The position numbers and the translations under genes were made by a program. From SXOA01 sp051004015 (GTDB lineage: Bacteria; Planctomycetota; Planctomycetia; Pirellulales; Pirellulaceae): DNA of 57,625 nt. Positions within the stretch are counted from its first letter, which is position 1; every line of letters begins with the position of its first letter. Under the pieces are notes generated by a model. That model worked only from the letters and a program-made list of their open reading frames with translations, was not told the DNA's origin and ran no database searches. Of this stretch, positions 24,932 to 34,391 are shown one piece after another. The DNA lies in NCBI GenBank assembly GCA_051004015.1, contig JBPCKT010000094.1, forward strand, positions 1 through 57,625, read 5' to 3'.

Positions 24932-27385
24932 ATGGGCCTCGCCTCTTCCCTCACCACCGCTTTGACCGGGATGTCCGCCGCGGAAACGCAGGTCGACGTC
25001 GTCGGCAATAACCTGGCCAATTCGCAGACCGTCGGCTTCAAGGAATCGCGTAGCGTCTTCGCCACGCAATTCTTGCAGACGTACAGCATTGGCTCCGGCC
25101 CAACGGCCGCCAGCGGCGGCACCAACCCGCGGCAGACGGGACTGGGTACCCGCGTGGCGGAAATCACGCAGAAGTTCAATCAGGGGACGGTGGAAATCAG
25201 CTCCAGTCCGTCCGACCTCGCCATCCAGGGGGATGGCTTTTTCATGGTGGAGGATTCCAGCGGGGCCCGTCTCTTCACGCGTAACGGCCAGTTCAAAACC
25301 AATGCCGATAACGAGCTGGTGACCGTCACCGGAAACCGCCTGCTGGGCTACGGCATCAACGACGATTTCGAGCTGCAGACGACCACGCTCACCGCGCTGC
25401 AGATTCCGCTCGGCACGGCGGCCACGGCCCAGGCCACGCAAAATGTGTTGTTGCAAGGGGTGCTGACGCCTTCCGGCGACGTCGCCGACACCGCCGGCGT
25501 GATTGAAAGCGACACACTCGGCGATTCCGTGGTGCCCCGCGCGGATGTGTCGGGGGTCACGATCGGCGCGGCTGCGACTCTCGATCCCTCCGCCATCACC
25601 TTCGGCACTGCCGAAGGAGCCGGCGGCACCCATGCGGAAGGGGCGGTCTATCGCTATCGTTTTGCCTTTGTCGATGCCAGCGGCACGGAAGGACCGCCGT
25701 CCACCGAGCTCTCCCTCACGGTCCCGGCGGGGGACACGCTGGCCAACAACTCGATCGTGGTGAACAACTTGCCTGGGGGCGGCGGCGAGTACTCGCAAAT
25801 CAACATCTATCGTACCGCGGCAGGCGGCTCGGCGTTCTTCCGACTGGCCACCGCGGCCGCCGGCGGTAGCTACACGGACACCAATACGCCGCTCTCCGCC
25901 ACGCCCCTGGATACCACCGTTCTCAATGGCAACTACAGCTACCTGGTCACCTACGCCAGAACGGGCGAACAGGAAAGCCGCCCCAGCATCCTGCTCGGCC
26001 CGCAGAACGTCATCAACGGCCGCATTCATCTGCAAAACCTGCCGACGCCGCCGGTGCCGCCCCCCGGCGCGGGTTATCCCGCCTATGACCAGATTCGCAT
26101 TTATCGCAACCTGGCATCCGACGCTAGCCAGTTCTACCTCGTGGCCCAAGTCAACCCGGGCGATTCCTACACCGACTCCCGCTCCGATATCCAGATTTCC
26201 GATCTCGCCGTGCCAGGCAACCAGCAGATCGATCTGGATGGTCCCAAGCTCGCTTCCACCACGCTGCTGACCAACGTCATCAAACGGAGCGGCCTGGATT
26301 ACGAGCAGCTCTTTCAGCTCGGCACGCTCGAATTCACCGGCCGCAAAGGGGAGCGGGCACTCGGCACGCAGACGATGACCGTTTCAGCCACGTCCACCGT
26401 GCAGGATCTGATGGACTTCATGCAGGAATCGCTGGGAATTCAAACGACGCTCGACGACCCGCAAAACCCCCTCCCCGGCTCGGTGAACAACATCACCGGA
26501 GAAACGGGCACGCTCAGTCCCGGCGGCGCAATCAATAGCGGAAAGATTCGTTTCGTTTCCAACAACGGCGTGCATAATGCCGTCGAGGTCGACCTCTCCG
26601 CCTTCCGCATGACTGACGCCACCGGGACGGTGACGAATCCCAACCTTGGCTTTGGCGAGTTGCAAGAGGCGCAGGGACAGAGCGCCGTCGCCGACTTCAT
26701 CGCCTACGACACCCTGGGCATCCCCCTCAACGTGCGACTGACGACGGTGCTGCAGGAAACCACGGACTCGGCCACCATCTACCGCTGGTTCGCCGATTCC
26801 ACGGACAACAGCCCGCTCAGCGGAGCCGATATCTCCGTGGGCACGGGTCTGATTACGTTCGACGGGCAGGGCAACTTCGTCTCCAGCACGAACGACCAGG
26901 TGACGATCGAGCGGCGAAACATCCCGTCCACGGACCCCCTGCAATTCACCCTGGATTTCACGGCCATTTCCGGCCTCTCCCAGGACACGGCGACCCTGGC
27001 GGTGTCGCGGCAGGACGGTTCGAGCGCCGGAACATTGACGAGCTTTATCATCGGGGAGGATGGCACCATCCGGGGCGTTTTTACCAACGGCGTGACGCGC
27101 GACTTGGGCAAGGTCCGCATGGCCCGCTTCTCCAATCCGGTCGGCCTGGTGCAGCGCGGCAATAACAACTTTGGCCAAGGCGTGAATAGCGGACTTCCCA
27201 TCGAAGGGGACCCAGGCGAGAGCGGCATGGGGTCCATCGTGGCCGGTGCGGTCGAGCTCTCCAACACCGACATCGGCAAGAACCTCATTGACCTCGTCCT
27301 GGCCACCACCCAGTACCGGGGAAACGCCCGCGTCATCACCGCCGTGCAACAACTGCTGGATGAACTGCTGAACCTCAGTCGGTAA
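24932..27385 (+). CDS. flgE: Flagellar hook protein FlgE, enlarged with two extra modules
   Basis: FlgE polymerises into the hook. The ends are typical: an N-terminal rod/hook helix with VVGNNLANSQTVGFKESRSV (about 25-44) and FNQGTVEISSSPSDLAIQGD, and a C-terminal helix with VELSNTDIGKNLIDLVLATT and YRGNARVI. At 817 residues it is twice the enteric length (402). The excess includes two consecutive modules of about 95 residues (about 235-330 and 333-425), each with YRYRF/YSYLV, a central QINIYRT/QIRIYRN strand and GGSYTDT/GDSYTDS at the end. They look like beta-sandwich (fibronectin-like) repeats exposed on the hook surface. It is the last gene of the block. Confidence 0.93.
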   Translation: MGLASSLTTALTGMSAAETQVDVVGNNLANSQTVGFKESRSVFATQFLQTYSIGSGPTAASGGTNPRQTGLGTRVAEITQKFNQGTVEISSSPSDLAIQGDGFFMVEDSSGARLFTRNGQFKTNADNELVTVTGNRLLGYGINDDFELQTTTLTALQIPLGTAATAQATQNVLLQGVLTPSGDVADTAGVIESDTLGDSVVPRADVSGVTIGAAATLDPSAITFGTAEGAGGTHAEGAVYRYRFAFVDASGTEGPPSTELSLTVPAGDTLANNSIVVNNLPGGGGEYSQINIYRTAAGGSAFFRLATAAAGGSYTDTNTPLSATPLDTTVLNGNYSYLVTYARTGEQESRPSILLGPQNVINGRIHLQNLPTPPVPPPGAGYPAYDQIRIYRNLASDASQFYLVAQVNPGDSYTDSRSDIQISDLAVPGNQQIDLDGPKLASTTLLTNVIKRSGLDYEQLFQLGTLEFTGRKGERALGTQTMTVSATSTVQDLMDFMQESLGIQTTLDDPQNPLPGSVNNITGETGTLSPGGAINSGKIRFVSNNGVHNAVEVDLSAFRMTDATGTVTNPNLGFGELQEAQGQSAVADFIAYDTLGIPLNVRLTTVLQETTDSATIYRWFADSTDNSPLSGADISVGTGLITFDGQGNFVSSTNDQVTIERRNIPSTDPLQFTLDFTAISGLSQDTATLAVSRQDGSSAGTLTSFIIGEDGTIRGVFTNGVTRDLGKVRMARFSNPVGLVQRGNNNFGQGVNSGLPIEGDPGESGMGSIVAGAVELSNTDIGKNLIDLVLATTQYRGNARVITAVQQLLDELLNLSR

Positions 27386-27424
27386 GTATTTAATCATCGT
27401 CGTACGGCCTTTGTAATACGTACG

Positions 27425-27465
27425 ATGTACGCAGTACTCAGTACTCGGCACTCAGTACCCCGAGC
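27425..27465. repeat. AGTACTC-type short repeat after flgE
   Basis: The 91 bases between flgE and the convergent nfeD gene contain three consecutive units like AGTACTCAGTACTCGGCACTC followed by AGTACC. A related GTACTTAGTACTAAGTAAG palindrome lies at 32857-32880. No clear terminator was found for either convergent gene. Confidence 0.5.
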
Positions 27466-27476
27466 CGGGCAGGCGG

Positions 27477-28121
27477 CTACCGTGCGGTCGTCTCACCAAA
27501 CGGATTTTCAAAGTCCTTCATCACGGTTTCCAGCGGCGGGGTTGCGCTGGAAGGGGCGACAGGGATGTCCGTCTCTTCGGGAAGGACGTGGGCGGCAAGT
27601 GGCTCGGATGTGAACTCGTCGGTCGAGATGGAGTCATCGGGCCGGACGACGATGCGCTGGGTGGAGATGGCGACGACGACGATCCGGGTGCCGGGTTCGA
27701 TGGCCATTCCGTCGCTGACGGCGTCGTAGCTCTTGCGGTCCACCTCCACCACGCCGCCGGGCATCATCAGGCTCTTGGCCAGGCCGTGTCTGCCCACGAG
27801 GTGCTGCATGCCGCGGTAGGCCTCGGTTTCCGGCAGCACTTCGTCGGGGCTTTCGGGGCGCTGGATGAGGATCATCCGGCCAATCGGCGTCTCGGGCCAG
27901 TATTTGACCGCCAGGATGCAAGCCGTGGGAACGATCACCAGCACCGCGATGAAGGTGGCGATGCCGTAGACCGGCCCCGCCATGAACGCCAGCACGATGG
28001 CGCCCACAAACGACAAAGCCGCCAGCACCCCTAGCGTGCCGCTGGAAGGGACGAAGAATTCCAGCGCCAGGAAAATGCAGCCGGCGAGGAGGAGGACGAG
28101 AGCCCAGAGGAGGAAGGACAT
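27477..28121 (-). CDS. NfeD-family membrane protein
   Basis: The 214-residue protein has three hydrophobic helices in the first 75 residues (VLLLAGCIFLALEFFVPSSG with the Glu-Phe-Phe-Val-Pro motif, then LGVLAALSFVGAIVLAFMAG and ATFIAVLVIVPTACILAV) and a C-terminal OB-fold of the NfeD type (GRHGLAKSLMMPGGVVEVD, then YDAVSDGMAIEPGTRIVVVA). NfeD proteins pair with membrane proteases or stomatin-like proteins and are thought to act in membrane-protein quality control. A larger NfeD/ClpP-like gene lies 88 bases upstream on the same strand and is the likely partner. The gap contains a triple GCGGAAA tandem. Confidence 0.88.
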   Translation of the reverse strand: MSFLLWALVLLLAGCIFLALEFFVPSSGTLGVLAALSFVGAIVLAFMAGPVYGIATFIAVLVIVPTACILAVKYWPETPIGRMILIQRPESPDEVLPETEAYRGMQHLVGRHGLAKSLMMPGGVVEVDRKSYDAVSDGMAIEPGTRIVVVAISTQRIVVRPDDSISTDEFTSEPLAAHVLPEETDIPVAPSSATPPLETVMKDFENPFGETTAR

Positions 28122-28209
28122 AGGTCAGGAGTCAGGGGATTGGGGACAGCGGAAAGCGGAAAGCGGAAAGATCCGCTTCGTCGTCGTCTGCCCTCTAACC
28201 GCTCCGCTC

Positions 28210-30435
28210 TCATTCGGCGGTTCTTACCAGCACGCGGCTGCCAAGCACCTCCGCAACATACACTGCCGCCCCCTTGGGAATCAAATCCCCATCGCTGATG
28301 ACGTCCACTACTTCGTCGCCGAAGCGAGCCTTGCCCGAGGGGGTGAGCTGCGTGGTGGTGATGCCGCGCTTGCCGGAGAGGTGTCCCCAGGCCACCAGTG
28401 CTTCTTTCCGCTGGATTTCCTCGAGCTGCTCCCCTTCCGGCGGCGGCAGGAGCATGCGGTTGAAATAGGGAGTGTGGGGGAGGAAGCGGCGAATGACCCC
28501 GATGGAAATGACCCCTCCCGCCGCCCCGGCCGCAACCATCAGCAGCGACACCGGCAGCTGCCGCATCTGGTAGGCGTTATTGGGAAAGATGAACGTCTGG
28601 CTGGCGAGCAGGATGGAAATCACAATCATCACTCCCCCGCCAATGCCGAAGATGCCCGTTCCTGGCACCACGAACAGCTCGACGCACAGGAAGGCAACCC
28701 CCGTGGCAAACAGCAGAATCTCCAGCCAGCCCGCCGTGCCGTGCAGGAATTGCGACCAGAAATATAGGACGAAGCAGACGGCCGAGATGAACCCCGGCAC
28801 TCCCACGCCGGGGGACGAAAGCTCAATCATCAAGGCAAACCAGCCGATGAACAGAAGCAAGCCCGCCAGGCGCGGGTCGGCCAGCCACTCCACCACCTCC
28901 AGGGCCCAATTCGGCCGGATGGGCCGCAAGTCGTCCAGCGAATAGCGCGACTTCAGCTCCTCCAGGCTGCTGATGGAGCCCTGGGCGAGCCCGATTTCGA
29001 CGGCTCTCGCGCCCTTGAGCCCGCGCGACATATCGATGGCGTCCCCCTGGCGCACCCAGTCGTCGGCATCCTTGAGCTCGCGGTGCTCCTCGGTGGAGAG
29101 ATAGCGGGTTTCGTCGCTGGCGGCCCGCACATAGGGGGCAATTTGCACGCGGGGGTCCGTCAATGCCAGCGGCAACGACCAATTCCGTCCCAGCCTGACC
29201 GCCATTTGCCGCAGCGGATCGCGGAGCGACTGGATGACCCGATCATCAATCGTGGATTCGCCCGCCCCTCCCAGGTCGGCATCGTCCGCCACCAGCAGCT
29301 CGTCGGCAGCCCAGGCAATGATGGCGGAATCGCCGAGCGCCCGGTTCTGCACCACCGCCAGGGTGTGGTACTTCGGATCAATCTCCGCCACCTTTTGGGC
29401 TAGGCGCAGGCTCTGCGCGGGATTGCCGCCGCTGCTGGTGATTTGCACGACCAGGAGATTGAAATCGTCGCGCTCGACGTGCCCTTCAATGCTCTTGATG
29501 ATCCAGTTCACTCCTCGCTGCGTGACCGGCCCTTCCAGCTTCACCAGAATCGGCTTCCAGCCCGTTTCCGGAGCGAGACGCTCGGAGAGGCTCGCCGCCG
29601 GCACGTCGAGAACTGCCGCCAGCTCGGTGCGGTTGTTCGCCCGATGGCTGGCGAAGCTGAACTTGTCCCGCAATTCGAGGCCGGAAAGCAGGTGCTGCTC
29701 GCCCGGCTGAAAGAGGGTTTCTTCCTTGATGATCTTGCCTTCCTGCTGCAGCGTGTCGCGGCCTTCCGCCGTTTCGAAGCGAACGCCGTCGGGCGTGGTG
29801 ATTTGATAGACCGCGGCCCGGTCATCGATGAGGCCGCGGACGACGGCTTCGGGCACAGTCCGCCGGCGCTTGGCGATGCTGGCATAATTCGCCATGACCG
29901 CTTCGTCCACCGTGTCGGCCTGCACACCGGCTGGGCCAAGCTCCATCTCCTTGGCCACGATGATCTGCTCGCAGGCCAGCACGGGCAGAACGGCATGTCC
30001 CTTCACGCTCCGCGGCAGGAAGGCCACGGTGCGGACCGGGCTCACCTGCTCGCTGGTCAGGAACTGCGCCAGCTCCAGCGAGCGGCCAAAGTTGCTCTGC
30101 TCCCCCGCACTCCCATCCGCTGCCGTGAACTCCAGCACCAGCGCCGGCCGCGGACCTTCCTTGGGGAGGCCCATTTTCTTCAACGACTTCAAAATCTGCT
30201 GGATGCGGCTCTTCACCTGGCCATCCACGTTCCCGTCAATCGGCAGGGGAACCTGAATGAGAAAAGCTCGGGGAGCGGGCGGCGCCTTAACCCCGGCAGC
30301 CGGCTGGGGAGCAACCTTCTTTGCGTTGTCTTGAGCCAGTCCGCCGATACCGCAGGCGAGCAGGGCCATTGCCGTCAGCCCGGTGAATCGAATTACGCGC
30401 CGCTTGTGGGCCATCTTCATGCCGACCATACGCAC
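28210..30435 (-). CDS. NfeD1b-type membrane serine protease with ClpP-like domains
   Basis: The 741-residue protein has a signal peptide (about 1-35, ending GIGGLAQ), two ClpP/crotonase-like domains (about 50-200 and 300-420), a block of several transmembrane helices (about 520-650) and a C-terminal NfeD OB domain (about 665-741: GHLSGKRGITTTQLTPSGKA). The second protease-like domain reads LLVVQITSSGGNPAQSLRLA and ALGDSAIIAWAADELLVADD; Ser in GDSA aligns with the catalytic serine of NfeD proteases such as PH1510. Activity is plausible but not certain. ATGs at codons 5 and 8 are alternative starts. The smaller NfeD gene follows. Confidence 0.88.
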   Translation of the reverse strand: MRMVGMKMAHKRRVIRFTGLTAMALLACGIGGLAQDNAKKVAPQPAAGVKAPPAPRAFLIQVPLPIDGNVDGQVKSRIQQILKSLKKMGLPKEGPRPALVLEFTAADGSAGEQSNFGRSLELAQFLTSEQVSPVRTVAFLPRSVKGHAVLPVLACEQIIVAKEMELGPAGVQADTVDEAVMANYASIAKRRRTVPEAVVRGLIDDRAAVYQITTPDGVRFETAEGRDTLQQEGKIIKEETLFQPGEQHLLSGLELRDKFSFASHRANNRTELAAVLDVPAASLSERLAPETGWKPILVKLEGPVTQRGVNWIIKSIEGHVERDDFNLLVVQITSSGGNPAQSLRLAQKVAEIDPKYHTLAVVQNRALGDSAIIAWAADELLVADDADLGGAGESTIDDRVIQSLRDPLRQMAVRLGRNWSLPLALTDPRVQIAPYVRAASDETRYLSTEEHRELKDADDWVRQGDAIDMSRGLKGARAVEIGLAQGSISSLEELKSRYSLDDLRPIRPNWALEVVEWLADPRLAGLLLFIGWFALMIELSSPGVGVPGFISAVCFVLYFWSQFLHGTAGWLEILLFATGVAFLCVELFVVPGTGIFGIGGGVMIVISILLASQTFIFPNNAYQMRQLPVSLLMVAAGAAGGVISIGVIRRFLPHTPYFNRMLLPPPEGEQLEEIQRKEALVAWGHLSGKRGITTTQLTPSGKARFGDEVVDVISDGDLIPKGAAVYVAEVLGSRVLVRTAE

Positions 30436-30499
30436 AGCCCTCTATCTACCTTTCATCCTCGCCGACGCAGCCTCGGCAGTCGATTCTGTTGACTGCTCA

Positions 30500-30505
30500 A
30501 TTATA
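30500..30505 (-). promoter_or_regulatory. Possible -10 box upstream of the NfeD1b gene
   Basis: On the minus strand a perfect TATAAT stands about 65 bases before the start codon, but no good -35 was found at 16-18 bases. The 251-base gap to the divergent GH88 gene holds nothing else I recognise. Confidence 0.28.
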
Positions 30506-30686
30506 CGCAACAGTTCGGCGGCGGGCAGCGCGCCGCGAATCGGTTCCGGTAAATCGTTGAGCCCGCACAGGTTGCGCCACGCAGATTGATTCGCAACCGA
30601 CCCTGGATTATTGCCTATTTGCGGCAGACTACCCACAATGCGGGCGAATTCGCCGGGTATTCACGCGGCACACCGTCCCTTTTAAC

Positions 30687-31847
30687 ATGAGGGACATGAC
30701 CTCCCCTCGTCATGCCGCTTATTCCGCCGCGCTGGATTTCGCCGAGAAGCAAGTCGCCGCGCTGATCGACAAGCATCCGGACTTCTTTCCCATCTATACC
30801 ACCCGCGGCAAGTGGCATCACGGCGGCGAACTGTGGACCGATTGGACCGGTGGATTCCTGGCGGGAATGATGTGGCAGTTTCACCGGCGGGAAACTGGCC
30901 GCGGCCTGGCGGCACCGCACGAGTCGCCGTGGCGGAAGCGGGCAGAGCATTACTCCAAGCTGCTCGAGCACCGGCAACACGACCGGAATGTGCATGACCT
31001 GGGATTCATCTTCCTCAGCACCTACGTTCCGTGGTTCGAGCAGACCGGACGTCCGGATATTAAGGCCGTGCTTGTCCAGGCGGGACGGACTCTGGCGATG
31101 CGGTTCATGGAGAAGGGGCAGTATCTGCGCTCTTTCGTCGCGCCGGAGTCGCTGTTCATCGACATCATGATGAATGTCCCGATCATCTTCTATGCAGCCA
31201 AGGAAACCGAGGACGAAAATCTCCTCCGCATCGCATCCGCCCACTGCCGCACGACGCGAGACAAGCTCGTTCGCGCCGACGGCAGCACCGCTCATGAGGG
31301 GATTTTCGATTTGGAAACGGGCAACTTCGTGCGGCAGACGACGCATCAGGGGCTCCGCGGCGACAGTGCCTGGGCGCGGGGGCTGGCCTGGTCGCTGTAT
31401 GGCTATAGCAAGTGCTACGCGCTGACCGGAAACGAAGAATGGCTGCAAGTCGCCGAGAGAAACGCCGACTACTGGGTCAGCCACTTGCCGGCGGACCATG
31501 TTCCCTACTGGGATTTCCACGCCGACCTCTCGCTGCTGCCGCCGTGGGGGGCTCAAAAGGAATCGAGCGCCGGCGCGATTGCCGCCAGCGGCCTCTTCGA
31601 CCTGGCGAAGCAGACCAAATCTCCCCACAAGGCCCAAAAGTATCAGGCTACCGCGCTCACCATGCTCGACTCCCTCGCGGGGCCGGAATACCTCGCCGCC
31701 CACACGCCGGGCTGGGAGGGAATCTTGAAACATGGCGTTTACCACACCGCGAAGAACCTGGGCGTGGATGAATCGGTGATGTGGGGGGAGTATTTCTTCG
31801 TGGAGGGGCTCATGAAGGCGATGCAGCAAGGCGAGCGGCCAGCGTAA
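30687..31847 (+). CDS. Glycoside hydrolase family 88 (unsaturated uronyl hydrolase)
   Basis: GH88 enzymes remove the unsaturated uronic acid left by polysaccharide lyases through hydration of its double bond. The 386-residue product has the alpha6/alpha6-barrel landmarks GELWTDWTGGFLAGMMWQFH (about 48-67), HDLGFIFLSTYVPW with one catalytic Asp (about 104), and DIMMNVPIIFYAAKET with the second (about 155), plus SAWARGLAWSLYGY and VPYWDFHA. Both acidic residues are kept. No signal peptide is visible, so it would act on imported disaccharides. There is no adjacent lyase or transporter. A second Met three codons in (30696) is an alternative start. Confidence 0.9.
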   Translation: MRDMTSPRHAAYSAALDFAEKQVAALIDKHPDFFPIYTTRGKWHHGGELWTDWTGGFLAGMMWQFHRRETGRGLAAPHESPWRKRAEHYSKLLEHRQHDRNVHDLGFIFLSTYVPWFEQTGRPDIKAVLVQAGRTLAMRFMEKGQYLRSFVAPESLFIDIMMNVPIIFYAAKETEDENLLRIASAHCRTTRDKLVRADGSTAHEGIFDLETGNFVRQTTHQGLRGDSAWARGLAWSLYGYSKCYALTGNEEWLQVAERNADYWVSHLPADHVPYWDFHADLSLLPPWGAQKESSAGAIAASGLFDLAKQTKSPHKAQKYQATALTMLDSLAGPEYLAAHTPGWEGILKHGVYHTAKNLGVDESVMWGEYFFVEGLMKAMQQGERPA

Positions 31848-31927
31848 GCTGGCTGGTCACGTGGCGCCGCGAATAGGGAGTGCCCCGGTGTGCGGACTCA
31901 CCGGCCAGCTAACGCCGGCCGCTCGCC
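31838..31927. repeat. Inverted pair of the GAGCGGCCGGCG repeat
   Basis: Around 31838-31859 the text GAGCGGCCAGCGTAAGCTGG runs out of the 3' end of the GH88 gene, and 31898-31927 reads CACCGGCCAGCTAACGCCGG then CCGCTCGCC, the same element in the opposite direction. A third copy is at the left contig edge (about 125-170). The element overlaps both convergent gene ends, contributing the final codons of each. Confidence 0.75.
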
Positions 31928-32796
31928 TTGGCGGGCACATGCTGCTTCCCGCCGCAGGCATACGTCGCGCAGCCGCCGAAGTATTGCCAGCATTCGCGGT
32001 GGTGCGGAGTGCGGCAACTGCGGCAGGAGACGAGGTCGGTGGCGAGGGGCTCTCCGCAGACGACACAGTGAGGCGCGGCCTCACCCGGGGAGTGCGAGGC
32101 AATAGCCGGACCGAGAAACTCAATTCCCGCGCTCGGGACGGAAGTTGCCGCGTCAAAAAACTGCAGAAACAACCGGATGAAGCGTTCGAGGATAACGCCT
32201 TCGGACAAATAGCTGGCCTTCGTCACCGTTAGCATTCCGCCGGCGATTTGCAAATACAGGCCCGGGGCGGAAAACGTGGTGCCGCTGTCCAGCCGAAGGA
32301 GATCAAACAACCGGTCCTGGGCATCAGGGGTGAGGAAAGCTTTAATAGCCGCTTCGTCGTTGCCGGTGATGATGAACTGGCGATCGAACTGCGGGGAGCC
32401 GATCTCGATGTCCTGCATGCCGATCAGCTTCCGCAGGGGGGACAGCGGTCCCTCCATAAAGATCTCCGAGCGGAGGCGGCCATGGGGCCAGGGAATCGTC
32501 AGGTACGTCCTGGGGCTTTCGTTTTCACCGCCGGCGGTGTATTTCAACGTTGCCGTCCGGCCACCGTGCGGAAAGCGAAGCTCCGGATACGCGATCAGGC
32601 CGCCCGGCTGCACCTTTCCTCCCAGCCGGCGCGCTAAACGATCGAGGGAAGCGTCCCGCTTGTGCGCCGCATTGGCAGCCGCGATGACGGCCATGGCGAT
32701 GAGAACCACCACCGCGACGGTGACGATCATGGTGATCAGGCCGCCATCTTGAGCAAGCAGAGTCACGAGCGGCCCTTTGCTGTTGGAAGCCAGCAT
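31909..32796 (-). CDS. Membrane protein with C-terminal prokaryotic RING finger
   Basis: The 295-residue product has one transmembrane helix near the N-terminus (LITMIVTVAVVVLIAMAVIA, about 20-40), a 190-residue alpha/beta region (IMEGPLSPLRKLIGMQDIEI is a recognisable stretch), and a C-terminal zinc module: CVVCGEPLATDLVSCRSCRT, PHHRECWQYFGGC, ATYACGG. The C-C-C-C-H-C-C-C spacing and PHHxECW match the prokaryotic RING-finger family 1. In eukaryotes such modules are E3 ligases; bacterial function is unproven, often protein binding. It follows the DUF1501 gene by 98 bases on the same strand, with a small hairpin between them. Confidence 0.8.
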   Translation of the reverse strand: MLASNSKGPLVTLLAQDGGLITMIVTVAVVVLIAMAVIAAANAAHKRDASLDRLARRLGGKVQPGGLIAYPELRFPHGGRTATLKYTAGGENESPRTYLTIPWPHGRLRSEIFMEGPLSPLRKLIGMQDIEIGSPQFDRQFIITGNDEAAIKAFLTPDAQDRLFDLLRLDSGTTFSAPGLYLQIAGGMLTVTKASYLSEGVILERFIRLFLQFFDAATSVPSAGIEFLGPAIASHSPGEAAPHCVVCGEPLATDLVSCRSCRTPHHRECWQYFGGCATYACGGKQHVPAKASGRR

Positions 32797-32856
32797 GCTG
32801 GCGTTGCGCTTGCGCGAGGATTAGACTTTGGGCGCCGCCAGATAAGTAAAGTATTC

Positions 32857-32880
32857 GGTACTTAGTACTAAGTAAGTACC
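32857..32880. repeat. Small palindrome between DUF1501 and RING-finger genes
   Basis: GGTACTTA (32857-32864) and TAAGTACC (32873-32880) form an 8-bp stem around GTACTAAG, which itself repeats the theme. No T run follows in the direction of transcription. Confidence 0.55.
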
Positions 32881-32894
32881 AGGCCGGCACTCGC

Positions 32895-34265
32895 TCACGC
32901 CAATTCCCTGATTCCCCGCCCCTCTTCCAAAATCCTGATCGGCCTTCCCGTCAAATCCGGAAACGCCTGCTGCGGGTCGATGCCGAGGTGGCGATAGACG
33001 GTGTGGAGCAAGTCCTGCGGTGAATAGGGGCGCTCGGTGGGATATTCTGCTTTGCTGTTGGTCGCCCCGACTACCTGACCCATCTTCAAGCCGCCGCCGG
33101 AGAGCAGGGCCGAGTAGGCTTGCGGCCAGTGGTCGCGGCCGGTGCCGTTGGCGTTGTGGCTCAGCCGGGGCGTGCGGCCGAACTCTCCGACCACCACCAC
33201 CAGGATGCGGCGGTCGAGCCCGCGCTCGAAGATGTCTTCGATGAGCGTCGACAGGGCCTCATCCATGTACGGCAGCCGGCGTTTCATGAAATCGCCAAAG
33301 TGGCCGGGGCGGCCGGCGTTCTGGATGTGGTCGTCCCAGTTGGTGAATTCCGGCCCGTTCTTGGGAGTGTTAATGGTGAGGCTGATGACGGCTGTCCCCG
33401 CTTCGGCGAGGCGGCGGGCGAGCAGGCACCCTTGCCCCCACAAGTGCCGGCCGTAGCGGTCGCGGAGCGAGTCCTTTTCCTTGGACAGGTCAAACGCCGC
33501 GGCTGCCTCCGGGCTGGTGAGCATCTGGAATGCGCGTTGGCGGAAATGGTCGGTGCCGGTGAGCTGCCCGCTCCCATCGGCGTCGCGGCGATAGCGGTCC
33601 ACCTGGGCGAGCAGACGGCGGCGGTCGTCCAGCACGGCGGCATTCCGGGCCGAGACCGAAAGCTGCGGCGGCTTGTAGTTGAGCCCCGACGGATCAGCGG
33701 TCTCGAACGAGGCATGCTGCATCCCCAAGTACGTCGGCCGCGTCATGTACAGCCGCGCGGGAATGGCGACGTACGGCGGAATGGCATGTTCCCCCAGGCC
33801 GCGAATCTTGCTGGCCACCGAGCCGAAGTCGGGATGCTGGCTCTTCGATTGCGAGGTCGGGTCGAGCACCGTCGGCTTCTTGCCGGTCAGCACCACAATC
33901 CCGCCATCGCTGTGAATCCCCACGTCATGATTCAGCGAGCGGACGAGCGAGAACTTGTCGGCTAGTTTCGCCTGCCGCGGAAACAGCTCGCAAATCTCCA
34001 TCCCCGGCACGTTCGTGGGAATCGGGCGAAAGACGCTGCGAAACTCCAGCGGCGCATCCGGCTTCAGGTCATACGTCTCCAGTTGCGACGGCCCGCCAGC
34101 CAGATAAAGCAGAATGACCCCCGTGTCTTTCTTGGCGTTGTTCGCACCTTCCCTGGCGGCAATCAACTCCGGCAACGTCAGCCCCCCAATCGCCAACGTC
34201 CCCGCCGTCAAAAACGCGCGGCGAGACAGCGGGCCGGAGCAGGGGGTGGGGAGGGAGTTTGGCAT
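32895..34265 (-). CDS. DUF1501 sulfatase-like secreted protein
   Basis: The 456-residue product has standard length for DUF1501. A Tat leader with LSRRAFLTAGTLAIGGL (RR about 15-16) predicts export folded. Core motifs are ILLYLAGGPSQLETYDLKPD (about 51-70), the early block FSLVRSLNHDVGIHSDGG, LVVVVGEFGRTPRL-like text (VVVVGEFGRTPRLSHN, about 355-370) and GRDHWPQAYSALLSGGG. The family belongs to the alkaline-phosphatase superfamily by fold; no enzyme activity is established. A DUF1549/DUF1553 partner is absent nearby. The divergent neighbour across 199 bases is the methylase. Confidence 0.93.
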   Translation of the reverse strand: MPNSLPTPCSGPLSRRAFLTAGTLAIGGLTLPELIAAREGANNAKKDTGVILLYLAGGPSQLETYDLKPDAPLEFRSVFRPIPTNVPGMEICELFPRQAKLADKFSLVRSLNHDVGIHSDGGIVVLTGKKPTVLDPTSQSKSQHPDFGSVASKIRGLGEHAIPPYVAIPARLYMTRPTYLGMQHASFETADPSGLNYKPPQLSVSARNAAVLDDRRRLLAQVDRYRRDADGSGQLTGTDHFRQRAFQMLTSPEAAAAFDLSKEKDSLRDRYGRHLWGQGCLLARRLAEAGTAVISLTINTPKNGPEFTNWDDHIQNAGRPGHFGDFMKRRLPYMDEALSTLIEDIFERGLDRRILVVVVGEFGRTPRLSHNANGTGRDHWPQAYSALLSGGGLKMGQVVGATNSKAEYPTERPYSPQDLLHTVYRHLGIDPQQAFPDLTGRPIRILEEGRGIRELA

Positions 34266-34391
34266 CGCGACAATCGGAAGGAGCGACCGAAGGAACTAAC
34301 ATCAACGTATGCTGATGGGTCGCGGGATTCAATGGAAGGTCGATGTAGCTCAAGAACGCAGTTCGCTCTGAAACCTCTGCCTTTCCGGTAC

